NCBI GenBank assembly: GCA_017607445.1
Contig: JAEVHH010000002.1
Span: 8,090,001 to 8,154,000 of the forward strand
DNA: 64,000 nucleotides
Direction: 5' to 3'
Source of the DNA: Histoplasma ohiense
Taxonomy: Eukaryota > Ascomycota > Eurotiomycetes > Onygenales > Ajellomycetaceae
The translations under genes and the position numbers were made by a program. How positions within the stretch are numbered: the first letter of the stretch is position 1; each line of letters starts with the position of its first letter. Shown here in pieces: positions 54,440 to 64,000 of the stretch. The notes beneath the pieces are model-generated. The model worked only from the letters and a program-made list of their open reading frames with translations. It did not search any database and had not been told where the DNA came from.

Positions 54440-57040
54440 AATCGATAGCTATATCGCGCCAAGTTCGGTCGGGGACAGGTAGGGGCTTCAGCATCCCTTT
54501 TCGGCGTTCACGCCATGCCGTCACTGAGCCGCAGCGATCACAGTTGCGTACGAACCGGCGTATGTCTTTCGACATATCTGGCCAGTAGAATTCTCGGGCG
54601 ACGATGTTGTACATGATTTCGCGTCCTGGGTGCCCGGTCATCGGCGAGTCATGAATTTCTTGCATGATCCGTGTTCGTAGGGGTTCTGAATCGGGGACCC
54701 ATCGCCTATCTCGAAAGCGTAAGCAGTTGTCATCATCGATCGAACATGCTGAGATATCCGTTCTTGGGTATACGCTTGCGGGGAATCGAGGTGCTCTGTT
54801 TCGTACGGCTTCGGCGGCTTGTTGCCAGGATTCATCTGCTTCTGCCGCTAGCTTCCATTGTTCTTCGAGCGAGGGTTCTTGAGCTCGGGACTGGTTGACA
54901 TGTACGCGGGGTTCGTCTGGTTGCGTAGGACTTTCTATGATTGCAGGGTCGATTAATCGATGCTCTCGGTGTTTCCACCTGTCGTCCAAGTCATCAGATG
55001 GCATATCTTGTTCTCGGCGGGACAGGGCATCCGCAAGGGTGTTCTCTACTCCAGGTCGATAACGAATTGTGAACGAAAAACGGCTAAGGAACAATGACCA
55101 ACGCATATGCCTTTCAGTGAGCTTACGAGTGGTCGTGAAGTACTCTAAGTTCTTATGATCGGTAACAATCTCAAACTTTTCGACGCTCATAAGTTCGGAC
55201 TCCCATTCTTCGAGGCATCGTATGATCGCTAGGAGCTCCTTGTCGTAGATCTCGTAGTTGCATTCGGCGGGCGACATCTTTTTCGAGGTGAAGGCACAGG
55301 GTCGTAGGACACCTTCGTTATCATATTGCATCAGTGCCCCACCTACTACGTAACCTGAGGCGTCCGTTTCGAGAATCGTATGCTTATCCGGATCGAATGA
55401 TTGCAGCATCGGGGCGCTTGTGAACATACGCTTCAGCTTTTTGAATGCTGCGTCCGCTTCGTCAGTCCATTGGAACACGGCGTCTTTCCGGGTCAGGTCC
55501 GTCAGTGGTCGTACGATATCGGAGAAGTCTTTGATGAACCTTCGGTAGAAGTTGGCAAATCCTAGGAAGCTTCTAGTCCCTTTTACCGAGACTGGTGCCT
55601 CCCAGTTGAGGATTGCTTCCACCTTCTTAGGATCCATGCGTACGCCTTTTTCAGCTTCGATGATGAATCCTAGGTAGGTCGTAGACTTGGTCTCGAAGTC
55701 GCATTTGTCAATGTCCACTTGCAGTCCGGCTTTTCGTAGGCGGTCAAGCACTTGTCGTACGTGCTTGCGGTGCTCAGTGAGCGGTCCATCGGTGAAGATC
55801 AGGATATCGTCCATGTACGCTGAGGCGATCTCATCGAGCAGGTCTCGTAGGGCCCAGTTAATGTATTTCTGGAACGTGCTCGGGGCGTTCGCTAATCCAA
55901 AAGGGGTCACTGTCCATTCGTATAATCCGTAACGCGTACGAAAAGCGGTTAGCCATTCGTCACCTTCATTAATCCTTATCTTATAGAAGGCCGCAGAGAT
56001 GTCAAGCTTCGTAAACCATTTTGCTTTTCCTACTCGTTCGAGTGTTTCGTTGATGAGTGGGAGAGGGTATCGGTCCTTCCGCGTAATCTTGTTGAGTCCT
56101 CGGTAGTCAACGCAGAATCGTAAGCCTCCTCCTGGTTTCTTCGCGAACAGTACGGGTGCTGCGGCGGGTGAGTTGCTAACACGAATGAAGCCTTTGTCCA
56201 ATAGTCCGTTGAGCGTTTTTCGTAGGACGAGGAGCTCGTCGCGCGACATGCTGTAGAGAGGACCCCAGGGTGGTTGCGGGTCCTTACCGTCCTCCTTGAT
56301 GAGCTCGATCGTATGATCTATGCCGGGTCCTCGGTGAGGAGGAAGCTTTTCAGCTTCTTTTTCGTCGAACACGTCTGCGAAGTCTTCGTACGATTCGGGT
56401 AGTTCCTTGCGCGGTTTCTTGGGGTCTTTGGGTTCTAGCTTTTCTAACGCTTTTTTGATATCCGCCATGCTAGCAGCGAACACTTGGACGTTCTTCTTCT
56501 CATGCGCTTGGCGGGTTAGTAGTTTGTACGCTTCCGCTGATATCTGGGTGAGATCAGCGGTCCTATCGACATCCTTCTCGTAAACACGGTCGCCTCCTGG
56601 GAAAATAAGGCAGCGGTTGCGTGCGTCCAACAAGGTTCCAAATTCTGTGAGCCATGATAGGCCGAGCATTAGATCGTACTCAAGGCCTTGTATTTCGTAT
56701 GCGTATACGTTCTTTTTCTCGTGTCCTCCTACGTCGACATTAAATCTTACCATGTTGTAGGAGGCGGATCCTCTGGGGCCGTCAAATCCACTGAGCTTAC
56801 GCGGTTTGGGAAAGGGGATACGCTGGAGCTTATGCTTCTCGACCAGCTGGGTGTCTATAAGAGCGTAGTGAAGGAAACCACTGTCTACCATTGCTCGTAC
56901 GTTGACTAAGCTATTTACAATGGCAGGGACCATGATTGCGTCCGCTTGCATCTCCTGCTCGAATCTCCAGCTAGCTTTCTGCTCCTTGAGCTCTCGTCCG
57001 CGTTTTAGGGCGAGAGCTCGTCTTTTCCCTGTTCTTGCCT
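54348..57040 (-). CDS. Gyp1 Pol, upstream part: protease, RT, RNase H, integrase zinc finger
   Basis: 867 residues from the ATG at 56951, but the frame is open from about 57040 and is probably entered by -1 frameshifting from gag. Residues from that ATG: protease DSG at 23-25; RT about 255-430 with YMDD 379-382; RNase H about 520-645 (D530, E572, D598, D641); integrase zinc finger H767, H774, C804, C807; first core aspartate D837 (AIDFAV). The frame leaves register after residue 851 and stops at 867. All visible catalytic residues are present. Enzymes for making and inserting cDNA; the split makes integrase doubtful. Confidence 0.93.
54396..54400 (-). other. Frameshift site in Gyp1 integrase
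   Basis: The minus strand has CCC (plus GGG, 54397-54399) where the relic copy A at about 37737 has one base fewer and stays in frame. A one-base insertion in the young copy is the simplest explanation; a sequencing error in a short homopolymer is the alternative. Confidence 0.8.
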
Positions 57041-58036
57041 ATCCGCGGGCGACGCAGCGTTTACGCGCGTGGGGGGTTTACTCGGGGCGATCGCATTCGG
57101 ACATTGGTTCGCGAAGTGCCCTGGCTTGTCGCAGCGTATGCAGACTCCTCTGGCGATTCGGTCGGCGGCGTCCTTCCCTGAGACGTTGGGGACCCTCGGG
57201 CGACTTGCGTTTACGTGTGGGACCCAGTCCATTGGTTCTGGTTCGGAGGCGGGGGGCGCTGCAGAGTGGTTCGGGGCGTACGCATTTGTTCGGCGGAATC
57301 CTCTGCGATTTTGGAGCGCGCGGAACTGAGACAGGTCGTTGTCCAACAGGCGAAGATCAGCGCAGAATTCGCTGTATGTTGAGGGCTTCGGACGCCCTAC
57401 GCTTCGGTTATGCAATTGGAAGTTCAAGTTCTTGAACAACATGTTGATCTTGACGGCGTCGTCCCAGTCTTGCCCACCTGCTTCTAGGAGCTTGCGATCG
57501 AATTCAGGAAGGTAAGTTGCCAACGCGACATCCATCTGGCGAGTCCGATTAAGCCAGTCTAACGCCTTGGCTTGAAGCGTAGGATCGAGGAAGAGGGAGT
57601 CGAGTTGTCGGAAGACTAGCTCTGGCGTACGCTGGTGGTCCTGGCAATGGCTCATCCAGGGTTGGAATTTTGCTAACGCGTCGCCATCCAACCTGCTATG
57701 GATATACCACGCTTGATTGGATAGCGAGCCTATTGCTCGTCCATCGATGTCCAATTTGGCGTTCGCTTTTGACTTCCACGCGAGGTAGAGCGCTAGGTCT
57801 CCCTCGTATTTGTCGAGGATTGGGAGCTTCTCTCTTGGGGGCTTTTCGTGAGGCGCGGGCGTAGGAGGAACGGTGAACGCGGGAGTGCTCATCTCAGCAA
57901 GTCGTCGTTGCAATTCGGCCATCTGTAGCGCCTGCTGCTGGAGGATGCTTCGTAGGTCTAAGTTATCGTCCGCCGCGTTCGGGTGCGGCGGGTGTTCGTA
58001 GGATTGCTCGTAGTTCATTTCGATATCTAAGGACAT
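57005..58036 (-). CDS. Gyp1 Gag
   Basis: 343 residues, ATG at 58036; a second ATG at residue 7 is the better-conserved start (MNYEQ; the relics have only this one). N-terminus glutamine-rich and helical (ILQQQALQMAELQRRLAEM), proline-rich linker at 52-72, capsid-like segment about 75-245, and zinc knuckle C299-x2-C-x4-H-x4-C312 (CIRCDKPGHFANQC). Forms the particle and binds the genomic RNA. Intact. Confidence 0.94.
   Translation of the reverse strand: MSLDIEMNYEQSYEHPPHPNAADDNLDLRSILQQQALQMAELQRRLAEMSTPAFTVPPTPAPHEKPPREKLPILDKYEGDLALYLAWKSKANAKLDIDGRAIGSLSNQAWYIHSRLDGDALAKFQPWMSHCQDHQRTPELVFRQLDSLFLDPTLQAKALDWLNRTRQMDVALATYLPEFDRKLLEAGGQDWDDAVKINMLFKNLNFQLHNRSVGRPKPSTYSEFCADLRLLDNDLSQFRALQNRRGFRRTNAYAPNHSAAPPASEPEPMDWVPHVNASRPRVPNVSGKDAADRIARGVCIRCDKPGHFANQCPNAIAPSKPPTRVNAASPADRQEQGKDELSP
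57023..57029 (-). promoter_or_regulatory. Gyp1 -1 frameshift heptamer GGGAAAA
   Basis: The gag frame reads CAG GGA AAA GAC, giving the X-XXY-YYZ heptamer G-GGA-AAA 12 nt before the gag stop triplet. Pol is in the -1 frame, open from just upstream of this site. Confidence 0.65.
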
Positions 58037-58384
58037 ATAATAATAAAAAAAAGAAAAGGAATACTCGGTCCTCTCGCAGGCACTATTCGCAGTGTTGCGG
58101 CGCTAAGCTTGGTCAAGCTTCTTCGTGAACGCTATTCGCAGCGTTACGGTTCGTAGGCACTCGGGCCTCGTAGAACACGGTCGATTGTGTTTCGGACGCT
58201 TAGGCACGACGGCCTATATAACTAACGATAAGGGCACTCGGGCCCACGAGGGATCTCTTGTAACGACTAGGCACTCGGGCCTGTAAACGACGCACTCGGG
58301 CGTAAGAACTGGTAACGACGCACTCGGGCGTAAGAACTAATAACGAGGCACTCGGGCCTTAAACGCAGAAGAATCAATTCGTAA
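58037..58384 (-). other. Gyp1 leader with repeats and hairpins
   Basis: 348 bp between the primer-binding site end of the 5' LTR and gag. Contains six exact GCACTCGGG 9-mers (58157, 58234, 58271, 58292, 58320, 58348), two related hairpins (58081-58094 and 58128-58145) and the inverted repeat AAGCTTG/CAAGCTT at 58105-58120. A candidate packaging or translation-control region. Confidence 0.7.
58372..58384 (-). other. Gyp1 primer-binding site (self-priming type)
   Basis: The minus strand reads TTACGAATTGATT directly after the 5' LTR. It is the exact reverse complement of 13 nt inside the same LTR (58434-58446), as in Tf1/sushi elements, and does not start with TGG as tRNA-primed sites do. Confidence 0.8.
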
Positions 58385-58855
58385 TGTAACGGGCGTACTT
58401 CGATTAACGATTTGGTACTATCCTAATTACAGATTACGAATTGATTAAGGAAAGAAAGAGAAAAGAAATCAGAAGAAAAGGTCGTACGAAGGGGGTTCTT
58501 ATAGGGGAAAGTTCGGGGCGGAAGAATATCAGAAGCCGCTCCACAGTGGAGCGCGGAGCGGAAGAACATTAAGGGGTACGCGTAAGAATCGTTAGAAGCT
58601 ACGCGAGCGCGGAACGTGGGGCGGGGGAATCATTGAGGGCTACGCGGAAGAATCGTTAGAGACTACGCGAGCGCGGAACACAGAGCGGGAGAACGTAAGG
58701 AGCTACGCGGAAGAATCGTTAGAAACTACGCGAGCGCGGAGCACGGAGCGGAAGAACATCGAGGGTTACGCGAGGTCACAACGGCCAGGAACGAGCGGGT
58801 GCAGGAGGGGAGTTGGTTGCGTAAGTTGATTACTAACGGGTGCTAACCCGTCACA
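58385..58855 (-). repeat. Gyp1 5' LTR
   Basis: 471 bp. On the minus strand a TATAAG box (58503-58498) lies about 52 bp upstream of the 13-nt self-primer sequence (58446-58434), so transcripts probably start near 58446. By this reading U3 is 58855-58447 and the rest is R/U5. Confidence 0.93.
58498..58503 (-). promoter_or_regulatory. Gyp1 TATA box
   Basis: TATAAG on the minus strand in CCCTATAAGAACC; the only TATA-like site in U3 at a sensible distance from the predicted RNA start. Confidence 0.55.
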
Positions 58856-60010
58856 ATCTCTTCTGAAGATCTCAGCACAATTGAAATCAAGAAAATAGCT
58901 GTGATCAGAAGAATCAAAAAATTACAGACTGAGAAAGAATTGTGAGAACTTCAACAGCAGTGCAATATTTTACTACAAGAATTGAATGAAACAATTCCAG
59001 TCATCTGAAATATGCTAGAAGTGCATCCAAACCACAGTAGAGATGCAACTAGTATGAATAATAACTACAATAACATCACAAATATTCTCAGACCACTGAA
59101 AGCCACACTACAAGCACTCAACATCTTAGTGAAAAGCACTGTGACTACTGTCAGTGAAAGATGTAGTCAGATATCACTTTGACAATTAGAACTTCAAGAT
59201 TCTGATATGAGTGATCACTCTTCTCAGAGAGATGTGGAAAAGTTCTGAGATCAAAGTATGAAAGAATTTAAAAACTTTGTTACAGCTGCTATTGCTTTCC
59301 ATGCCAGTGATCTTGATTACTACAACAAATATGACCATTGAAAAATCATTGAAGCTGTTACTCATTTCAATGTTGAGATGCAACAACATTGATATCAACA
59401 TACACATGATATGCAGACTTTGCCATCATGGGAAGAATTTGTTAGTTGGATGCAATGTCAAGTCATCAATTCAGATAGAAGTTTTCAAGATGTCAATAGA
59501 CAGTACTGAAAAACAGAGCAACAAGAAGATCAGACAGTTCAACAATTTGCTTCACACTTACAATCAATTGAAGAGCATCTGCAGCATTCTTATAGCAAAT
59601 ACCATCAGAAATCACACCTCTATATGAAAGTTCTACCTTCCATTCACCGAGAATTCAACAAATATGCAACCAAATTGGAAGAGTTAAGCTATGATGCCAC
59701 TCTATATAAACTTGCAATGACAGAATTGAATCTGCCAGAGAGACAGAAGAAGCTTAAAGAGAAGTCAAATTTCAAAAACCTCACTCAAAGCTTTAACAAC
59801 AGAAATAATGCTGATAATAGATCACAAAACAAACATAGATGAAATAACACTACAAAGTCTGATGACTCCATCTGATCAAAATATTGCCATTATTGCAAGC
59901 AACCAGAACATACCATCGATTCATGTTTCAAACAACTCAAAGACAAATCCAAAAACACCAAGTCCAATTTGAAATCTGATACAAAAGACACAAAGAACTC
60001 AAAGAACTCA
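58856..60010 (+). pseudogene. Gyp3 gag (multiply stopped)
   Basis: Begins with the second copy of ATCTC (58856-58860) and resumes the gag frame cut at 52915. Capsid-like open pieces lie at 59277-59627 and 59624-59842 (LPSIHREFNKYATKLEEL, LPERQKKL). Zinc knuckle YCHYCKQPEHTIDSC at about 59880-59925, then a lysine/asparagine-rich tail. TGA stops. Confidence 0.8.
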
Positions 60011-60079
60011 AAAAACACTTAAGATATATCATTCAGCTCACAATAGCAGTTATAAGCACAGAAAGTTGATGCAAAAACA

Positions 60080-60500
60080 TCTTAAGCTTCACTGTCACAG
60101 TGAAACTTGCTACATCTAAGAGTTTGCAAAAAATGCTTGTGCTAGTAGACTCTGAATCAGAAGTGAACTGTGTCAATGAATTTTGAACAAAGAATCACAA
60201 TCTAGAAGCTGCTCACTGCAAAATCAAAATGATCAAGTCAATTGATGAATGCATAATGCACTTCTTTGAAGAGTATAACATTGCAACTACTGTCACTGAT
60301 CACAAGAGTAATACACAGCAGACATCTCATTTCTTTCATGTGATGAAGATGAAGAACTACAGTCTTGTATTAGAATTTCCTTGATTAAGACAAACAAATT
60401 CTCTTATAGATTGATCAGATGAACAATTCTTCTTTAGAAGCTCTGAAGATGAACAACAGCCTCAAATTATTTCTGAACAAGATGTTCTAGCTGAAGTTCT
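60080..60500 (+). pseudogene. Gyp3 protease region (broken)
   Basis: MLVLVDSESEVNCVNE near 60132-60180 corresponds to the LVDSGS active-site block with glycine changed. The rest is interrupted by TGA and TAA. Confidence 0.65.
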
Positions 60501-60519
60501 CACAGAAGCTAGAGTAGAA

Positions 60520-61390
60520 ATGCTTGTAGTATTATCTACAGAACATTCAAAAGACTCAAAGTATGCTTCATATGTATTCTCAGCTGTATATTCAGACTTG
60601 CTGACTGATCTATCTGATTATGTCATGTCATACACACATATCTTCTCAGAAGAAGCTGCTATAAGTGTGAAAAGATCAGAAGAGATGAAACACTGTATAG
60701 ATCTCAAGTCTGATGTGCAATCTTCATTTATGCTGATATACAATCTCTCTGAAACTGAGTTAGCTGCTCTAAGAGAATATTTAAAAAATGCATTAAATAA
60801 AGGATGGATACAACTGTTCAGTAGCCTGGCTGATGCACTGATTCTCTTTGTTCTCAAAAAAGATGATGAACTCTGTCTTTGTGTAGACTATTGAGAGTTA
60901 AATTGAATCATCATCAAGAACTGATACTCTCTATCTCTAATAAGTGAATTACTTAATAGACTTTCAAAAGCCAAGATATTCACTAAGCTGGATCTTTGAG
61001 ATGTCTATCACTGCATACTTATAGCAGCAAAAGACTGTTGAAAGACAGTCTTTAGAATGAGATATGGACATTTTGAATATGTAGTTATGCCATTTGAACT
61101 AGCTAATGTTTCAGTGACATTTCAAGCATACATTAACAATGCCTTGTCTGATTTATTGGATATATGTTGTGTTGTCTATTTGGACGACATTCTCATATTC
61201 TTCAATTCAAAGCAGAAACATAAAGTGCATGTTACTAAGATGCTAGAACATCTTGAGTATGTGAATCTATTTGTAAAACTCTCTAAATGTGAATTTGAAG
61301 TGAACAAGATTTTGTTTCTGAGATTTGTTATAGATACAAATGATGTTGAGATGAAGTCAGACAGAGTCTTTACTATTGTGAAATGATCTA
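60520..61390 (+). pseudogene. Gyp3 reverse transcriptase (broken)
   Basis: 60520-60894 ends in VLKKDDELCLCVDY, the start of the RT fingers. 61057-61386 holds YGHFEYVVMPFELANVSVTFQ and VVYLDDILIF (YLDD at about 61177-61188), with both aspartates intact. TGA stops lie between. Confidence 0.85.
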
Positions 61391-61619
61391 CATCTAAATC
61401 AATTAAAGAGGTTCAATTCTTTTTGAGCTTTGCTAATTTCTATTGATGATTTATTAAGTCTTTCTCCTCTATTGCAGCCCCATTATTTGAACTTACAAAA
61501 GAAAGCAAAAAGAGAGAAAGAAAAGCCACTTTTATATGAACAGAAGATGCTCAAAGTGCTTTTGATGAGCTCAAATCACACTTTATACATGCTTCTCTAT
61601 TAGCTCATTTTAACCCAGC

Positions 61620-62020
61620 TTGATGTATTCAGATTGAATCTGATGCATTCACTTTTGCAGTTGCTGCTATTCTGTCACAGTTGCAGAATGATGAACACTG
61701 ACATTCAGTTGTCTTCTGATCAAGAAAGTTGATTGATGTGAAAACATATTATGATACTCATGATAAAGAACTCTTGACTATTGTAGCAGTATTTAAGAAT
61801 TGAAGATACTATCTAAAGAGAAGTCAGTATTCAATTCAAGTCTGATCTGATCATGTCAATCTGCAGTACTTTATGATGACTAAGAAACTGAACAGATGTC
61901 AGATCAGATGAATGGAAGCTTTATCTGCTTATGATTTTGTATTACTGCATCACTCTGAATCAAAGAATTCAGCTGATGGGCTCAGTTGTCACACAGACTA
62001 CAGTGAGGTCTATAATGATC
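61620..62020 (+). pseudogene. Gyp3 RNase H (broken)
   Basis: IESDAFTFAVAAILSQLQND, then FWSRKLIDVKTYYDTHDKELL-like text and SDHVNLQYFMMTKKLN, matching Gypsy RNase H. Tryptophans are replaced by TGA. This is the segment found again at 2877-3086. Confidence 0.8.
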
Positions 62021-62479
62021 AAACTATGTTATCTACTCTGCAACAGAAGCTGAAACATGAAGTTAGACTAGGCTGAAAAGCTGATACTTCTTTTCAAAAT
62101 GATATTTCTTCTGATGTAGTCTGTGCATGAGTCTCTAATGAGCAAAATGCTTCTTTTAATGAGTGAAAAGCACTTCATATGTCAACATCTTCTATCTCTC
62201 ATGTAAACTCTTTCCCTCTGTTGTGCATTGAGCAATATATGCCCTGGATTGCAGTCAATAAGACTATTCTTGAGGACTCAGCATACACAGAAATATCTGA
62301 ATCCTTCATCTCATTTCTGAGTAAAGCACAGAAGATTGATTCTTTTGCTGCTGAGCAAAAAGAGAAGATAAAAAAGAAGAGTATGACTGTCACTGAAAAT
62401 ATACTATAGACAATTTCTGAGGATGATATATTGTGTGCTGATGATTGTATGTATGTCTCTCAACAAAAGACATTCATTG

Positions 62480-63180
62480 ATGAAATTATCAGTGCAAACC
62501 ATGATGATCTGCAGGGGGGTCACTTTGATATAAAAAAGTTTATAGACAGCATTCAGAACAAATACTATTGACATGAACTAGTCAGAGATATCAAAGATTA
62601 TATATCCACTTGTGATACTTGTCAAAAAGTAAAGTCAAAACAGCACAGACAATATGAAGAATTGAGTACAATCTTCTTATCATCAAATCTTTTTGAGTTC
62701 ATTATTATAGATTTTATTACAGGCTTGCCAGCCTCTACATTCCTTCATCAAATCTATGATGCAATTTTAGTGATTGTGAATATATATACCAAGTTTACAA
62801 TCTATATTCCTTGCATCAAAAACATTACAGTCAATGAACTAGCAGAAATCATTTATATCAAGTTCTATACAATTTACAGAGTACTAAAAATCATATATTC
62901 AATTGAGGTTCACTGTTTACAAGCCATTATTGATCCATCTTTTGTTATATGCTAGATGCATGCTGGAAACTTTCAACAGCCTTTCACTCTCAAACAGATG
63001 ATCAAACAGAACAACAAAATCAAATCTTGAAACATTATCTTCAATGCTTTACCAACTATCATCAAGATGACTGAGCACACTGACTATCACTGATGCAGTT
63101 TGTTTACAATATCTCTCAATATGTCTCTACTGAAATGGCACCCGCAGAAGCCTTAATGAGATATTGATCTGATTTAAAAA
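62480..63180 (+). pseudogene. Gyp3 integrase (broken)
   Basis: Zinc finger with HDDLQGGHFD near 62499-62530 and TCDTCQKVK near 62610-62635. The core has IIIDFITGLPAS (62704-62740), VIVNIYTKF (62772-62800) and a decayed glutamate block near 62985-63010. Confidence 0.8.
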
Positions 63181-63339
63181 TTAATATCAGCAAACCATCA
63201 CAATCAGTCACCATACATGCTGCTAGCTGTGTGAAACATATTGAGGAAACACATCATAAGCTTATCAAGAATCTACAAAAGATGCAACAAGCACAGAAAA
63301 TCTATTACAATGCAAAACATAAGCCTCAACAATTTAAAA

Positions 63340-63960
63340 TAGATGATTATATCATGCTCAATGCAAAAAATCTCTGATTGCTGTGTCTGATTTGCAAACT
63401 CAATCATAAATATGTTGGATTCTTCAAGATTCTGAATATCATTGGAAAACAAGTGTACAAACTAGAACTGTCATCTTCATATAGAAGCATTCATTCTGTA
63501 TTCTATGTATCTTTACTGAAGCCATACAACTGCAGAAATGGAGCTCTACCAGAACCAGGACTGAAACTTGTTGACAGTGAAGAAGAATATCAAGTTGAAG
63601 AAATTCTTGAAAAATGACAATGAAAAAACAAACCTCTGGAATATCTTGTGAGATGAACAGGTTGGGGTTCTAGTGGTGATACATGAGAACTGAAAGAAAA
63701 CATATTGAACACTCAGACATTTGAAATCTTTCTTGAACAAGAAAATGAACAACAAATACAAAATCAACAACTTTCAAACATCAAAAGTGCAAATATTAAG
63801 TCAAAAGACATCAGAAGTGCAAATTCTAAATCAAAAAATACTAGAAGCACAAATCTCACTCAAACTTCAATCAAACACATTTTTTTTTTAAGAATTTTAT
63901 CAGAGAAAAAGAGAAAAGAAAAAAATTCAATTTGAGTATAATAAATACAAAAAATAAAAT
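63340..63960 (+). pseudogene. Gyp3 Pol C-terminus: GPY/F-like segment and chromodomain (broken)
   Basis: 63378-63617 gives YVGFFKILNIIGKQVYKLELSS-type text (GPY/F-like) and HSVFYVSLLKPY. The chromodomain EYQVEEILEK...YLVRWTGWGSSGDTWEL-like follows at 63585-63710 with TGA at three tryptophan/arginine positions. A short tandem repeat encoding NIKSKDIRSA-like units follows at 63780-63860. Confidence 0.78.
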
Positions 63961-64000
63961 ATACAAGCAAGAAAAAAAACAAAGAAAATAGATTCTAAGA
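63861..64000. other. AT-rich end of window
   Basis: A-rich sequence after the last coding block of Gyp3. The 3' LTR was not recognised; the element probably continues outside. Confidence 0.4.

Larger units (their letters stand above)
52916..58855 (-). mobile_element. Gyp1: young, nearly pristine self-priming Gypsy chromovirus
   Basis: 5940 bp. The LTRs are 471 bp (52916-53386 and 58385-58855) and look identical by eye. Flanked by ATCTC on both sides. CG-rich throughout, in strong contrast to the surrounding relic. Carries gag, then pol in the -1 frame with protease, RT, RNase H, integrase and chromodomain. The only visible defect is a one-base shift in integrase. Insertion must be recent, after the surrounding Gyp3 was mutated. 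Confidence 0.96.
52746..64000 (+). mobile_element. Gyp3: Gypsy chromovirus relic, interrupted by Gyp1
   Basis: Gag start before 52915, resuming after the Gyp1 insertion at 58861 and running off the window. Domains in order: capsid, zinc knuckle, protease, RT, RNase H, integrase, GPY/F, chromodomain. Heavily mutated with mostly TGA stops. Another piece of the same family is split by Cop1 at 2877-3091 and 15530-15710. Confidence 0.88.

Noticed and set aside
56688..57435. Plus-strand open frames across the young Gyp1, one of 177 codons.
   Set aside because: They lie opposite gag and pol, have arginine/serine-rich composition typical of the complement of a CG-rich gene, and show no domain.

Overview
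The window reads as a transposon-filled, AT-rich compartment of a filamentous ascomycete (Pezizomycotina) nuclear genome. This rests on the element repertoire (chromodomain Gypsy elements, a Ty1/Copia element, APE-type LINEs with RNase H, a Tc1 relic, an OrsD-RecQ-type helicase relic), on 47-57 nt introns, and on saturation with RIP-like C-to-T/G-to-A transitions. I cannot name the species. The only conventional host gene is NOP2 (minus, 16013-18064), a GC-rich, unmutated island encoding the nucleolar 25S rRNA m5C methyltransferase. I found no tRNA, rRNA or CRISPR.

Layout. 1-3091: stacked minus-strand relics (5'-truncated LINE Lin2; the 5' part of LINE Lin1; a Gyp1 LTR piece; a Gyp3 piece). 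3092-15529: a minus-strand Copia element with 110-bp LTRs and a GATTC duplication, inserted in Gyp3 and itself split by a plus-strand Gyp2 element (7473-14615). 15530-15710: the other side of the split Gyp3 relic. 16013-18064: NOP2. 18328-18950: Tc1 relic. 18951-19345: Gyp1 LTR pieces. 19346-39290: one Gyp1 relic (copy A, 534-bp LTRs), opened in its 5' LTR by a minus-strand Gyp2 (19871-27013) and in its protease region by Lin1 (28600-35302, 16-bp duplication). 39291-41493: a truncated second Gyp1 relic. About 41700-52430: an OrsD/RecQ-like helicase relic split by a third Gyp2 (43591-50734). 52746-64000: a plus-strand Gyp3 relic interrupted by an almost pristine minus-strand Gyp1 (52916-58855).

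The main points are these. (1) The mutation process is RIP-like but hits C before C or G; between LTR pairs every difference I see is a CpC/GpG or CpG transition, and CpA is largely spared, so relic stop codons are mostly TGA. (2) Gyp2 carries an antisense gene between pol and the 3' LTR, with two canonical introns and a cysteine-rich product; its exon lengths are identical in all three copies. (3) The young Gyp1 shows a Tf1-like self-priming site, a GGGAAAA gag/pol slip site, a repeat-rich structured leader and identical LTRs, but has one extra base in integrase compared with its old relic, so it may not be autonomous.

Family names Gyp1, Gyp2, Gyp3, Cop1, Lin1 and Lin2 are local labels. All alignments were made by eye; boundaries without terminal repeats or target-site duplications are approximate.
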